From: Pseudomonas fluorescens
GTDB taxonomy: Bacteria > Pseudomonadota > Gammaproteobacteria > Pseudomonadales > Pseudomonadaceae
Assembly: GCF_000802965.1 (NCBI RefSeq)
Contig: NZ_JSAK01000004.1
Span: forward strand, 62,001 to 126,000
DNA length: 64,000 nucleotides
Direction of reading: 5' to 3'
Part shown: positions 43,132-52,815 of the stretch, one piece after another
How the letters are laid out: the number at the start of each line of letters is the position of its first letter
How positions within the stretch are numbered: the first letter of the stretch is position 1
Made by a program: the position numbers and the translations under genes
The notes under the pieces: generated by a model
What the model saw: the letters and a program-made list of their open reading frames with translations, nothing else
Databases searched by the model: none
Told to the model about the DNA's origin: nothing

Positions 43132-43266
43132 CAGTACAGCCAACTTTTATATTGACTGACTGATCCGCGAGTCTGGTCTATACCTGTGGGGGAACTGTGT
43201 CGCCACCCAAAGGCTCGTACCAATAAGAGCGCAGCCATCCGAGCTGTGCCGGGGAGAATGACCGTC

Positions 43267-43917
43267 ATGCCCGAAACGTCCACCGCCATCGCCGATATCC
43301 ACATGCTCGACAGCGGCTATTCCCGCGAAGCGCGTTCGCTGTTGTACCAGGCTTACCGACATGAGCCGACGTTCGGCTACCTGTTCGAAGCCGAACGTCC
43401 CGGCTATGAGCAGCGGGTGCGCGCCACCGTGCGTGAATTGGTCAAACAGCATTTTCTGCAGGACTTGCCGGCCATCGGCCTGCTGGTCAACGACCGCTTG
43501 ATCGGCATCGCCCTGATCGCGCCGCCGCAACGTCGCTTGGGCATTACCGAAAGTTGGGCGTGGCGTTTGCGGATGGTGCTCAGCACCGGGTTTCGCTGCA
43601 CGCGTCGTTACCTCGAGTACCACGATGCGGTGGCGGCGTGCTCGCCGTCCGATGCGGTGCATGTGCTGCCGTTGCTGGGCATTCATCCGCAATTCCAGGG
43701 TAAACATTTCGGCGAGCAACTGCTTCAAGCGGTGCATAACTGGTGCGCGGTGGATGAAACCTCTCAAGGTGTGATCCTCGACACAGGCAATCCGCGTTAC
43801 CTGGAGTTCTATAAGCGCCAGGGCTACGAGGAAATCGGCGAGGTCGCCGTAGGACCGATCCGCGAACATGTGTTTTTTCACGCCAATCCTCAGGTGCTGC
43901 AAACCGCATCGGCATAA
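43267..43917 (+). CDS. GNAT-family N-acetyltransferase
   Basis: A 216-residue acetyltransferase. The acetyl-CoA-binding motif A is LPLLGIHPQFQGKHFGEQLL at about residues 136-155, and the C-terminal GNPRYLEFYKRQGYEEIGEV block is typical of the fold. ATG 43267 is preferred because GGGGAG stands 10 bases upstream; ATG 43258 is too close to that site. The substrate is unknown. It lies just ahead of tamA (64 bases between) on the same strand, though a functional link is not evident. Confidence 0.9.
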   Translation: MPETSTAIADIHMLDSGYSREARSLLYQAYRHEPTFGYLFEAERPGYEQRVRATVRELVKQHFLQDLPAIGLLVNDRLIGIALIAPPQRRLGITESWAWRLRMVLSTGFRCTRRYLEYHDAVAACSPSDAVHVLPLLGIHPQFQGKHFGEQLLQAVHNWCAVDETSQGVILDTGNPRYLEFYKRQGYEEIGEVAVGPIREHVFFHANPQVLQTASA

Positions 43918-43981
43918 AGGCCGAACTTTCCGGGCGCGCCATGCTCTATCACGCTCCCAGCTCGTGATAGCATCCGCGCCT

Positions 43982-45709
43982 ATGAAGTTTCCAGGAAGAA
44001 TTACCAGTGGCGTGCTGATGCTGATTTCCAGCTGCGCGGCGCTGGCGCAAAGTGAATTGGATGTGCGGATCAAACCGTCCAACGATGAACTGAAAGCCAA
44101 TATAGAAGGCTATATCGGCAGTCTCGGCGATCGTGACGAAGAAGCCTTGCTGCGCTTCAGTCGCGGTGCCGAGGAGCAGGCGCGCAAGGCCGCCCAGGCC
44201 TTGGGTTACTACCAGCCACAAATCGACAGCGACGTGAAGGGCGGCAAGACGCCGCGCCTGATTCTGACCATCGACCCCGGCGAACCGGTGCATTTGCGCA
44301 ACGTCACGATCCGCGTCGACGGTCCCGCCGCCTCCCTCAAATCCTTTCGTGTGCCGGACGACCATGCGCTGAAAACCGGTGCGGTGCTCAACCATGGCCA
44401 TTACGAAGACGCCAAGCGGCTGATCCAGAACCAGGCCTCGCGCTACGGCTTTTTCAGTGGGCGTTTTACCAGCTCTAAACTGTCCGTCGACCCGCGTGCG
44501 GGCGTCGCCGATATCGAACTGATCTACAACAGCGGCCCGCGTTATTCCCTGGGCAAAGTCAATTTTGAGGGCGACACGCCGTTCGACGAAGACCTGCTGC
44601 AACGCATGGTGCCGTTCAAGGCCGGTACGCCGTATGACTCCGAACTGATCGCCGAACTCAACCAGGCGCTGCAATCGAGTGGCTACTTCGAGGGCGTGCG
44701 GGTCGACGCGGCACCGACAGCCTCGAAAAACGATGTGATCCCGGTGGACGTCAAACTCGAAACCCGCAAGCCGCGGACCATGGGCCTCGGCCTTGGATAC
44801 TCCACCGACGTCGGCCCACGGGTCAAAGCCAACTGGACCCGGCACTGGGTTAACCCGCAGGGGCACAGCTATGGCTGGGAGACCGAAGTCTCGGCGCCAC
44901 GGCAAAACGTCGGCGTGTTCTATGACATTCCGTTGGACCCGCCACTGACCGACAAACTGCGTTTCGCCGGTGGTTATCAAAAAGAAGAAATCGCCGACAA
45001 GGACAGCCTGAGCAAACTGCTCACCGTCGGCCCGGAGTGGCACAGCAAGTTGCCGAGCGGCTGGCAGCGCGTGGTTTCGCTGAAATGGCAGCGCGAGGAA
45101 TATCGGCTCGGTGACGACTCCGGTCTAAGCACCTTGCTGATGCCGGGCGTGAGCTATTCGTACCTGAAAAGCGACAACCGCATCGACCCGCACAACGGTT
45201 ATCGCCTGCAATTCGAAACCAAAGTAGCCAAGGAAGGTTTGGGCTCGGACAACAACTTGCTCTACGGCACGGCGTTGGTGAAAGGCCTGACCACGGTGTT
45301 CGACAAGCACCGCTTGCTCGGTCGGGTGCAGGTTGGCGGTAGCGCCACCAATGGCTACAAATCCATACCACCGTCACTGCGATTCTTTGCCGGTGGCGAC
45401 CAGAGCGTGCGCGGATACGACTATCAAAGCCTGTCCCCGGAAAACTCCCAGGGCGACCGCATCGGTGGTCGCTACATGGTCACCGCCAGCGCCGAATACC
45501 AATATTCCATCGCCGAAAAATGGCGGGTCGCGACGTTCATCGACCAGGGCAACTCGTTCAATTCACTCGAACTGCCGAACCTCAAGACCGGGGTCGGTAT
45601 CGGCGTGCGCTGGGTCTCGCCGGTGGGGCCGATTCGCCTCGACCTGGCCCATGCGATGGACGACGATGGCGGCATTCGATTGCACTTTTCCATGGGGCCT
45701 GAGCTGTGA
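43982..45709 (+). CDS. tamA: Translocation and assembly module outer-membrane protein TamA
   Basis: A 575-residue Omp85-family protein. The signal peptide ends at ALAQ (about residue 23). Three POTRA domains occupy about residues 25-260 (SELDVRIKPSNDELKANIEG, LRNVTIRVDGPAAS, YSLGKVNFEGDTPFDE). The 16-stranded barrel includes GGDQSVRGYDYQSLSP (lid-loop VRGY motif) and VSPVGPIRLDLAHAM near the C-terminus. With TamB it moves material between the inner and outer membrane, in autotransporter assembly and, from more recent work, phospholipid transport. ATG 43982 fits the signal peptide. The stop overlaps the tamB start by 4 bases. Confidence 0.95.
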   Translation: MKFPGRITSGVLMLISSCAALAQSELDVRIKPSNDELKANIEGYIGSLGDRDEEALLRFSRGAEEQARKAAQALGYYQPQIDSDVKGGKTPRLILTIDPGEPVHLRNVTIRVDGPAASLKSFRVPDDHALKTGAVLNHGHYEDAKRLIQNQASRYGFFSGRFTSSKLSVDPRAGVADIELIYNSGPRYSLGKVNFEGDTPFDEDLLQRMVPFKAGTPYDSELIAELNQALQSSGYFEGVRVDAAPTASKNDVIPVDVKLETRKPRTMGLGLGYSTDVGPRVKANWTRHWVNPQGHSYGWETEVSAPRQNVGVFYDIPLDPPLTDKLRFAGGYQKEEIADKDSLSKLLTVGPEWHSKLPSGWQRVVSLKWQREEYRLGDDSGLSTLLMPGVSYSYLKSDNRIDPHNGYRLQFETKVAKEGLGSDNNLLYGTALVKGLTTVFDKHRLLGRVQVGGSATNGYKSIPPSLRFFAGGDQSVRGYDYQSLSPENSQGDRIGGRYMVTASAEYQYSIAEKWRVATFIDQGNSFNSLELPNLKTGVGIGVRWVSPVGPIRLDLAHAMDDDGGIRLHFSMGPEL

Positions 45710-48700
45710 AGCGTGGTTTGAAAATAACGCTGCTGGCGATTCTGGCGCTGTTGATGCTGCTGGTTCTGACATTGACCACGGTGCTTGGCACTGCGACGGG
45801 CAGTCGCTGGGCGCTGGGGTTTGTGCCGGGCCTGACCCTCGATAATTTTCAGGGACGCTTGGGCGGACAGTGGAGCGCTGACCATGTGTTGTGGCAGCAG
45901 GACACCAGCAAGGTTGAGCTGACCCAAGTGATTTTCGCCTGGTCACCGCTGTGCCTGACGCGCATGAAACTGTGCATCGAGCAATTGCAGGCCGATCAGG
46001 TCAGCCTGCAATTTCCACCGGGTACCGACGAAGACAGCGGCGGCGCGATTGAGCTTCCCGACCTGGACTTGCCGTTGGCCATCGAATTGGGTGACGTGAA
46101 GGTCGGCAGCCTGGTGTTCAACGGCAGCGAACAGCTCAAAGGCCTGCAACTGGCGGCGCACTGGACCGCAGAGGGTTTGCAGATCGATTCCGTTGCATTG
46201 CAACGGGATGAGTTGAGCCTGAACTTGTCTGGCCTGCTGCAACCCCGTGGCAACTGGCCGCTCAATGTCGAAGGCAAACTGACCCTGCCGGCGCCAGGCA
46301 CCGAGCCATGGGCGTTGGCCCTGAAGATCGACGGCGACCTGCTGAAAACCCTGAACCTGAAAGCCGACAGCAGCGGTTACCTCAACGGCCAACTGAGCGG
46401 CGAATTGCAACCTCTGGTGGAAAACCTGCCGGCCAAGGTGCGCATCACCGCTGACGGCTTCAAACCCAGCGCCGATCTGCCGGACACCCTGCAACTCAAT
46501 CAACTGGAACTCAGCGGCGCCGGCGACCTGAAAAACGGCTATGCACTGATCGGCAATGCCACGTTGCCCGCCGAGGAGGGGCCGGTGGCCCTGGCGCTGC
46601 AAGGCAAGGTCGACGCCAACGGCGCGCAAATCTCTGCGTTGGACCTCACCGCCAACGACAAGCAAAACCTCAAGCTCACCGGACAACTCGACTGGAGCAA
46701 AGGCCTGAGCGCCGAGGCGAAAATCGACTGGCTGGACTTCCCGTGGCATCGGCTCTATCCGCTGATCGACGAACCGGAAGTGGCGCTGCGCAGCTTCAAC
46801 GGCGAAGTCTCCTACACCGATGGCAAATACCTCGGCAACTTCAACGCCGCGCTGGACGGCCCGGCGGGGGCGTTCAGCCTGACCAGTCCGTTCGCTGGCG
46901 ACCTGAGCAAAATCTACCTGCAACAGATTCAACTCGTTGCGGGGCAGGGCAAGGCTGAAGGGCACTTGAACCTGCAATTTGCTGACGGCATTGCCTGGGA
47001 CACCGCGCTGGACCTGTCGGCGATCAACCCGGCGTATTGGGTCGCGGAATTGCCGGGCACTCTCGCCGGACCGTTGCGCAGCAAAGGCGAGATGAAGAAT
47101 GAAAAACTCAACCTGTCCGCCGACCTCGATCTGAAGGGCAAGCTGCGTGGGCAACCGGCCGTCCTGCAAGCCAAGGCCGATGGCGTCGGCGAGCAATGGA
47201 ACCTCAATGCGCTGCAAATCCGTTTGGGCGACAACAGCATCAGCGGCAAGGGCAGCCTGCAACAGCAACTCGCCGGACAGATCGATATCAAGTTGCCGCG
47301 ACTGGCGCAGCTCTGGCCGCAACTGCGTGGCCAAATCAATGGCCGGGTCGATGTGGCAGGTACGCTCAAGGCGCCGCAAGGCAAGCTCGGGTTGCAAGGC
47401 ACGCAACTGGCGTTCGCCGACAATCGCCTGCAAAGCCTGAACCTGGACGCCACGCTCGACAGCGCGCAACGGGCGAAAATCGACCTCAAGGGCAGCGGCA
47501 TCCAGACCGGCGATACCTCGCTCGGCACGTTGACCGCCAGTGGTCAGGGCGACATCAAGAATCAAAAACTCGCTCTGGACCTGCAAGGGCCAAAGCTGAA
47601 GATGGCCCTCGGGCTGGACGGTGCGCTGGACAAAGGCAACTGGCGCGGGCGTCTGGCTAGTGGCGACATCCAGGCCGGTGGCCAGGACTGGAAGCTGCAA
47701 GGCCCGGCGAAGCTCGAACGGTTGGCGGACGGCAAAATCAACTTCGGCGCCCATTGCTGGATGTCCGGCCCGGCCAGTCTGTGCGGTGAAGACCAACGGC
47801 TGATGCCAGAGCCGAAGCTGCGTTATCACCTCAAGCAATTCCCCATCGACAGCCTCGCGCAGTGGCTGCCGAAAGACTTCGCCTGGCAAGGCCGGCTCAA
47901 TGCTGATGTGCAGCTGGATCTGCCAGCGAGCGGTCCGAATGGCCTGATCAGCATCGATGCCAGCGGTGGCACGTTGCGGGTGAAGGAAAAGGATCAGTGG
48001 CTGGACTTCCCGTACCAGACGCTGAAACTCACCAGCAAACTCACGCCAAAACGCATCGACACCGATCTCAATTTCGTCGGCGGCAAGCTTGGCGAACTGA
48101 TGGTTCAAGCGCAGATCAACCCGTTGCCGAAAAACAAACCGGTGACCGGTTCGTTCCGCTTGAACGGTCTGGACCTGTCGGTGGCGCGGCCGTTCGTGCC
48201 CATGGTTGAGAAACTGACCGGACGCTTGAATGGCAGCGGGACGATTTCCGGTGGGCTGTTGGCACCGCAGGTCAACGGTAACTTGCTGCTGAGCGACGGC
48301 GAGGTGACCGGGCCTGAGTTGCCGATGGAACTGCGAGACTTGCAGCTTCGCGCAGTGATCGCCGGCGAAACCGTGCAGTTGAACGGCGGCTGGAAAAGCG
48401 GCAAGACCGGGCAGGGCAGTTTGACCGGCGATATCGCCTGGGGCCAGGCGCTGGTGGTGGATCTGGCGCTCAAGGGTTCGCAGTTGCCGGTCACCGTCGA
48501 GCCGTATGCCAAGCTTGAAGTGGCGCCGGACCTGAAGATCTCGATCAAGGACGACAAACTGGCGGTCGCCGGTAAAGTGCTGGTGCCCAAGGGCGACATC
48601 ACCATTCGCGAGCTGCCGCCATCGACAGTCAAAGTCTCCGATGACACGGTGATCGTCGGCCAGCAGACTGAAGAGGGCAAACCGCCGATGGCCACGGTCA

Positions 48701-49380
48701 TGGACATCGATGTGGTGGTCGGTCAGGACAAACTGAGCTTCGCCGGGTTTGGCCTGACGGCGAACCTGCAAGGTCATGTGCACATTGGTGACAACCTCGA
48801 CACCCGTGGCGAACTCTGGCTCAACGATGGGCGTTACCGTGCCTACGGCCAGCGCTTGACGGTGCGCCGGGCACGTTTGCTGTTTGCCGGGCCGATCGAT
48901 CAGCCATACCTCGACATCGAAGCGATTCGCCAGACCGACGACGTGATTGCCGGCATCCGTCTGAGCGGTAGCGCCGAGCAGCCGACCACGCAGATTTTCT
49001 CCGAGCCGGCCATGAGTCAGGAGCAGGCGTTGTCCTATCTGGTGCTGGGTCGTCCACTGGCCAGCAACGGTGAAGACAACAACATGCTCGCCCAGGCCGC
49101 CCTCGGGTTGGGCTTGATGGGCAGTTCCAAGGTGACGGGCAGTTTGGCGAAGAACCTCGGCATCGAGGATTTTCAGCTCGACACCGAAGGCAGCGGCGAT
49201 GCCACCAGCGTAGTCGCCAGCGGCAACCTCTCCGAGAAGCTCAGCCTGCGTTATGGCGTCGGCGTGTTTGAACCGGCCAACACCATTGCCCTGCGTTACA
49301 AGTTGAGCAAAAAGGTCTACCTCGAAGCCGCCGGCGGCGTGGCCAGTTCGCTGGACATCTTCTACAAGCGGGACTTCTAA
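45706..49380 (+). CDS. tamB: Translocation and assembly module inner-membrane protein TamB
   Basis: A 1224-residue AsmA-like/DUF490 protein starting at GTG 45706 inside the tamA stop (GTGA). An N-terminal signal anchor (LLAILALLMLLVLTLTTVLG) is followed by a long repetitive beta-strand region rich in Leu, Gly, Asp and Asn, expected to fold as a hydrophobic groove spanning the periplasm. The C-terminal DUF490 domain (PDLKISIKDDKLAVAGKVLVP, SYLVLGRPLASNGEDNN, ending FYKRDF) contacts TamA. The length fits the family (about 1200-1260). A 1205-codon antisense frame exists but is a shadow. Confidence 0.95.
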   Translation: MKRGLKITLLAILALLMLLVLTLTTVLGTATGSRWALGFVPGLTLDNFQGRLGGQWSADHVLWQQDTSKVELTQVIFAWSPLCLTRMKLCIEQLQADQVSLQFPPGTDEDSGGAIELPDLDLPLAIELGDVKVGSLVFNGSEQLKGLQLAAHWTAEGLQIDSVALQRDELSLNLSGLLQPRGNWPLNVEGKLTLPAPGTEPWALALKIDGDLLKTLNLKADSSGYLNGQLSGELQPLVENLPAKVRITADGFKPSADLPDTLQLNQLELSGAGDLKNGYALIGNATLPAEEGPVALALQGKVDANGAQISALDLTANDKQNLKLTGQLDWSKGLSAEAKIDWLDFPWHRLYPLIDEPEVALRSFNGEVSYTDGKYLGNFNAALDGPAGAFSLTSPFAGDLSKIYLQQIQLVAGQGKAEGHLNLQFADGIAWDTALDLSAINPAYWVAELPGTLAGPLRSKGEMKNEKLNLSADLDLKGKLRGQPAVLQAKADGVGEQWNLNALQIRLGDNSISGKGSLQQQLAGQIDIKLPRLAQLWPQLRGQINGRVDVAGTLKAPQGKLGLQGTQLAFADNRLQSLNLDATLDSAQRAKIDLKGSGIQTGDTSLGTLTASGQGDIKNQKLALDLQGPKLKMALGLDGALDKGNWRGRLASGDIQAGGQDWKLQGPAKLERLADGKINFGAHCWMSGPASLCGEDQRLMPEPKLRYHLKQFPIDSLAQWLPKDFAWQGRLNADVQLDLPASGPNGLISIDASGGTLRVKEKDQWLDFPYQTLKLTSKLTPKRIDTDLNFVGGKLGELMVQAQINPLPKNKPVTGSFRLNGLDLSVARPFVPMVEKLTGRLNGSGTISGGLLAPQVNGNLLLSDGEVTGPELPMELRDLQLRAVIAGETVQLNGGWKSGKTGQGSLTGDIAWGQALVVDLALKGSQLPVTVEPYAKLEVAPDLKISIKDDKLAVAGKVLVPKGDITIRELPPSTVKVSDDTVIVGQQTEEGKPPMATVMDIDVVVGQDKLSFAGFGLTANLQGHVHIGDNLDTRGELWLNDGRYRAYGQRLTVRRARLLFAGPIDQPYLDIEAIRQTDDVIAGIRLSGSAEQPTTQIFSEPAMSQEQALSYLVLGRPLASNGEDNNMLAQAALGLGLMGSSKVTGSLAKNLGIEDFQLDTEGSGDATSVVASGNLSEKLSLRYGVGVFEPANTIALRYKLSKKVYLEAAGGVASSLDIFYKRDF

Positions 49381-49396
49381 GCCCTGCAAATCACCT

Positions 49397-49516
49397 GTGG
49401 CGAGGGAGCTTGCTCCCGCTGGGCCGCGTAGCGGCCCCTCCAAGAAATCACCCAAAAATCCCTCCATTGCCAATAGGGCTGCTCCGCAGCCCAGCGGGAG
49501 CAAGCTCCCTCGCCAC
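49397..49516. repeat. REPIN (class GTGGCGAGGGAGC)
   Basis: Inverted GTGGCGAGGGAGCTTGCTCC arms around about 75 bases, downstream of tamB and upstream of the MarR promoter. Confidence 0.93.
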
Positions 49517-49578
49517 GAAGTTTGTGGCAATACCCGACACCATTGGTCAACTAAATACAAAGCAACCTAACTATTACG

Positions 49579-49606
49579 TTGACATTGGCTGCCTAGGCAG
49601 TAACAT
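49579..49606 (+). promoter_or_regulatory. Predicted promoter of the marR-efflux operon
   Basis: TTGACA (49579-49584), 16-base spacer, TAACAT (49601-49606). The spacer is almost filled by operator palindrome 1, so repressor binding would block RNA polymerase. Confidence 0.65.
49589..49600. promoter_or_regulatory. MarR operator 1 (CTGCCTAGGCAG)
   Basis: A perfect 12-base palindrome lying between the -35 and -10 elements. An identical palindrome starts 33 bases downstream, about three helical turns away. Confidence 0.8.
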
Positions 49607-49621
49607 CTCGACATACATTCA

Positions 49622-49633
49622 CTGCCTAGGCAG
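49622..49633. promoter_or_regulatory. MarR operator 2 (CTGCCTAGGCAG)
   Basis: The second identical palindrome, just upstream of the marR-like start codon at 49649 and downstream of the predicted transcription start. Confidence 0.8.
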
Positions 49634-49648
49634 CTAATTGGTGGTCAG

Positions 49649-50131
49649 ATGAAGCATTTCACCCCAGACAACTTCCACAATTGCCATCTTGGTCTCTTGC
49701 TCGGGCGCGCCGCGCTGCTCAAGGACCGGATCATCGACACGCACATGGAACCCCACGGCATCACCGCCGCGCAGTTCAAAGTGCTGATCATCATGGCCCA
49801 GTTCGGCGTCGATACGCCGGGCGAGCTGTGCCGGCATTTGTCCCTCGACAGCGGTTCGATGACCCGCATGCTCGATCGTCTGGAACAGAAAGGTTTCCTT
49901 GCCCGCCAACGCTCTGAAGCGGATCGCCGTCAGGTGCAACTGGTGCTGACCGCAGAGGGCCAGACGCTGGCCGATCGCCTGCCGCACATCGGTGCCGAGG
50001 CGATGAACGAACTGGTCGAAGTCGTCACGCCGCAAGAGCTGGAAACCCTGGAAAAGATCCTGAAGAAAATTTTGGTAGCAGCGGGTGACTCGATCACTTT
50101 GCTGCGAGTAGGTGGTAACGATGAACAGTAA
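49649..50131 (+). CDS. MarR-family repressor of the efflux operon
   Basis: A 160-residue winged-helix regulator. The DNA-binding part (about 45-110) has AQFKVLIIMAQFGVDTPGELC, LDSGSMTRMLDRLEQKGFLARQRSEADRRQVQLVLTAEG. The wing motif DRRQVQ is typical of MarR. The first and last helices form the dimer interface. It is the first gene of a four-gene efflux operon and its end overlaps the outer-membrane factor gene by 11 bases. Two identical palindromes in its promoter indicate autorepression, relieved by a ligand that the pump probably exports. Emr/MprA-type systems work this way. Confidence 0.93.
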   Translation: MKHFTPDNFHNCHLGLLLGRAALLKDRIIDTHMEPHGITAAQFKVLIIMAQFGVDTPGELCRHLSLDSGSMTRMLDRLEQKGFLARQRSEADRRQVQLVLTAEGQTLADRLPHIGAEAMNELVEVVTPQELETLEKILKKILVAAGDSITLLRVGGNDEQ

Positions 50132-51590
50132 AACCTTGCGCAGCGGCCTGAGCGTGGTGCTGTTGGCCATGAGCCTGGCCGGCTGCGCCAGTTACAGCGG
50201 CCTGAATACTGAAGGCGTCAGCCTCGATGCGAAGAACCTCAAGGCCGGGCAATCCCTCAGCGGTGTGACACTGTCGCCCGCGGCCTGGCCGAAAAGCGAT
50301 TGGTGGAAAAGCCTCGGCGACCCGCAGCTCGACGGTCTGATCCGCGAAGCCCTGCACGACAGCCCGGACATGCAGATCGCTGACGCCCGCGCCCATCAGG
50401 CCAGCGCCGCCGCGTATGCCGCCGACGCTGCGCGGATGCCGACCGTGGATGCCAGCGCGGGTGTCAGCCGTTCGCGTCTGGCCCGCGATCAAGACCCGCT
50501 CGGTCAGGGCGACGCGTATTCCACGGTGCGTAACATCAGCGCCAGCTTCAATTACAACTTCGACCTCTGGGGCGGTCAGCGTGACGCCTGGGAAGCGGCT
50601 TTGGGCCAGGCCCGCGCCGCCGAAGTCGATCAGCAGACAGCGCAGTTGACCTTGTCTGCCGACGTTGCCCGTGCCTATAGCGATCTGGGGCAGGCGCACA
50701 TCGTCTATGACCTGTCCGCCGAGGACCTCAAGCGCACCAAGCAAATGCTCGACCTGAGCCAGCGTCGCTTGAGTTCCGGTATCGACAGCCAGTATCAGTT
50801 CCAGCAGACCGAAAGCCTGGCAGCCACGTCCGAAGCCAATCTGATCGACGCCGAAAAACGTCTGCAAAGCGCGAAAATCGCCTTGGCTGTTTTGCTGGGT
50901 AAAGGCCCGGACCGCGGCAATGAAATTGCCCGACCGAAAATCCTTCAGGCCAGCGCCGTGGCGTTGCCGTCGGTACTGCCGGCCGAACTGCTTGGTCGTC
51001 GTCCGGACCTGGTGGCCGCGCGCTGGCGCGTCGAGGCGGCGAGCAAGAATATCGACGCCGGAAAAACCCGGTTCTATCCAAACTTGAACCTCAGCGCGGC
51101 GGCGGGTGCCGAATCGTTGCTGGGCGATGCGATGTTCGGTTCGGCCAGTCGTTTCTTCAATGTCGCGCCGACGATTTCCGTGCCGATTTTCGACGGCGGT
51201 CGCTTGCGCGCCGACCTCGATTCCCGCGACGCCGACTACGACCTCGCGGTGGCGCAATACAACAAAAGCCTGGTGAGAGCGCTGGGGGATGTCAGTGACA
51301 GCATCAACCAGTTGCGCGATATCGGCCGGCAAATCGTGGCCCAGCAGCACGCGACTGACATCGCCCAGGATTCTTACAACACCGTGGTCCAGCGCTACGG
51401 TTCCGGCATCGGTAACTACCTGGACGTGCTAAGCATCGAGCAGCAATTGCTCCAGGCCCAGCGTCAGCTGGCCAATCTGAATGCCGAGCAGATCGACCTG
51501 TCGATCCAACTGATGCAAGCGCTGGGCGGCGGCTATCAGCCTGAGGCCATTGCCTCGGCCAACGCCACGCCCGCCTCGCTGACTCACTAA
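50121..51590 (+). CDS. Outer-membrane efflux lipoprotein (NodT/OprM family)
   Basis: A 489-residue TolC-like outer-membrane factor. The lipobox is LAGC with C22. The duplicated helical-barrel repeats include WWKSLGDPQLDGLIREAL and SPDMQIADARAHQASA in the first half and LGRRPDLVAARWRVEAASKNI in the second; NFDLWGGQRDAWEAA is the usual beta-barrel segment. ATG 50121 begins within the marR-like gene, indicating coupled translation. It forms the exit duct for the EmrAB-type pump encoded next. Confidence 0.93.
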   Translation: MNSKTLRSGLSVVLLAMSLAGCASYSGLNTEGVSLDAKNLKAGQSLSGVTLSPAAWPKSDWWKSLGDPQLDGLIREALHDSPDMQIADARAHQASAAAYAADAARMPTVDASAGVSRSRLARDQDPLGQGDAYSTVRNISASFNYNFDLWGGQRDAWEAALGQARAAEVDQQTAQLTLSADVARAYSDLGQAHIVYDLSAEDLKRTKQMLDLSQRRLSSGIDSQYQFQQTESLAATSEANLIDAEKRLQSAKIALAVLLGKGPDRGNEIARPKILQASAVALPSVLPAELLGRRPDLVAARWRVEAASKNIDAGKTRFYPNLNLSAAAGAESLLGDAMFGSASRFFNVAPTISVPIFDGGRLRADLDSRDADYDLAVAQYNKSLVRALGDVSDSINQLRDIGRQIVAQQHATDIAQDSYNTVVQRYGSGIGNYLDVLSIEQQLLQAQRQLANLNAEQIDLSIQLMQALGGGYQPEAIASANATPASLTH

Positions 51591-51605
51591 TTCAAGGGAC
51601 TTGTC

Positions 51606-52808
51606 ATGGCTACTGCCGATACAACTCAATCCGCTGAAAACACTCCGGCAAACCCGAATGCCGGCAAACGCAAAATCATGTTGCTGGCGCTCGCCGTGGT
51701 GGTTGCGCTGGGTGGCGCGGGCGTCTGGGCTTATCACGAGTTCTACGGTCGCTGGAGTGAAAGCACCGACGACGCTTATGTGAACGGCAACGTGGTGGAA
51801 ATCACGCCGCTGGTCACCGGCACCGTGGTCAGCATCGGTGCCGACGATGGTGATCTGGTCCACGAAGGCCAAGTGCTGGTGAACTTCGACCCGAACGACG
51901 CCGAAATCGGTTTGCAAAGCGCCCAGGCCAATCTGGCCCGCACCGTGCGTCAGGTGCGCGGCTTGTACAGCAACGTCGATGGCCAGAAAGCTCAGGTCAA
52001 TGCGCAACAGGCTGAAGTACAGAAAGCCCAGGACAACTTCAATCGCCGCAAAAACCTCGCCGCTGGCGGGGCGATTTCCCAGGAAGAACTGTCCCACGCC
52101 CGCGACGACCTGACCTCGGCGCAAAACGCCCTGGCCGACGCCAAACAGCGTCTCAAAACCACCAGTGCCTTGGTGGATGACACGGTTGTTTCGTCGCATC
52201 CGGATGTGATGGCCGCCGCCGCGCAATTGCGTCAGGCGTACCTGAACAATGCCCGCAGCACTTTGATCGCGCCGGTCACCGGTTACGTGGCCAAACGTAC
52301 CGTGCAACTCGGCCAACGGGTACAGCCGGGCGAGGCGCTGATGGCGGTGATCCCGCTGGATCAGCTGTGGATCGACGCCAACTTCAAGGAAACCCAACTG
52401 CGTGACATGCGTATCGGCCAACCGGTGGAAATCGAAACCGACCTCTACGGTAGCGACGTGACCTACAGCGGCACCGTCGACAGCCTCGGCGCCGGGACCG
52501 GCAGCGCGTTCGCCTTGCTGCCGGCGCAAAACGCCACGGGCAACTGGATCAAGATCGTGCAGCGGGTGCCCGTGCGGATACACGTCAACGCTGAAGAACT
52601 GGCCAAGCACCCGTTGCGGGTCGGTCTCTCGACGGTGGTCGATGTCAACCTGCGCGACCAGAGCGGCCCGGTGCTGGCGCAACAGCCACCGCAAAAGGCC
52701 TCGTTCAGCACCAACATTTATGACCGTCAGTTGGCCGAGGCTGACGCGATGATCACTCAACTGATTCACGATAACAGCGCCGCGGCCAGCAAGACCGTGC
52801 AACGCTGA
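51606..52808 (+). CDS. EmrA-like membrane-fusion (periplasmic adaptor) protein
   Basis: A 400-residue HlyD-family adaptor. There is a single N-terminal transmembrane helix (about 22-42, KIMLLALAVVVALGGAGVWAY), a biotinyl-lipoyl half-motif STDDAYVNGNVVEITPLVTGTV, and a coiled-coil hairpin at about 105-190 rich in Gln and Ala. The second lipoyl half is TLIAPVTGYVAKRTVQLGQRV, followed by a beta-barrel domain with LWIDANFKETQL. It links the inner-membrane pump with the outer-membrane factor. It lies 16 bases after the factor gene. A nested REPIN separates it from the pump gene. Confidence 0.93.
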   Translation: MATADTTQSAENTPANPNAGKRKIMLLALAVVVALGGAGVWAYHEFYGRWSESTDDAYVNGNVVEITPLVTGTVVSIGADDGDLVHEGQVLVNFDPNDAEIGLQSAQANLARTVRQVRGLYSNVDGQKAQVNAQQAEVQKAQDNFNRRKNLAAGGAISQEELSHARDDLTSAQNALADAKQRLKTTSALVDDTVVSSHPDVMAAAAQLRQAYLNNARSTLIAPVTGYVAKRTVQLGQRVQPGEALMAVIPLDQLWIDANFKETQLRDMRIGQPVEIETDLYGSDVTYSGTVDSLGAGTGSAFALLPAQNATGNWIKIVQRVPVRIHVNAEELAKHPLRVGLSTVVDVNLRDQSGPVLAQQPPQKASFSTNIYDRQLAEADAMITQLIHDNSAAASKTVQR

Positions 52809-52815
52809 TTCGCCC

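Noticed and set aside
45943..49560. Very long open frame (about 1205 codons) on the minus strand opposite tamB
   Set aside because: It is the antisense shadow of tamB with Arg/His/Gln-rich, non-family sequence. TamB has clear domains and couples to tamA by overlap.
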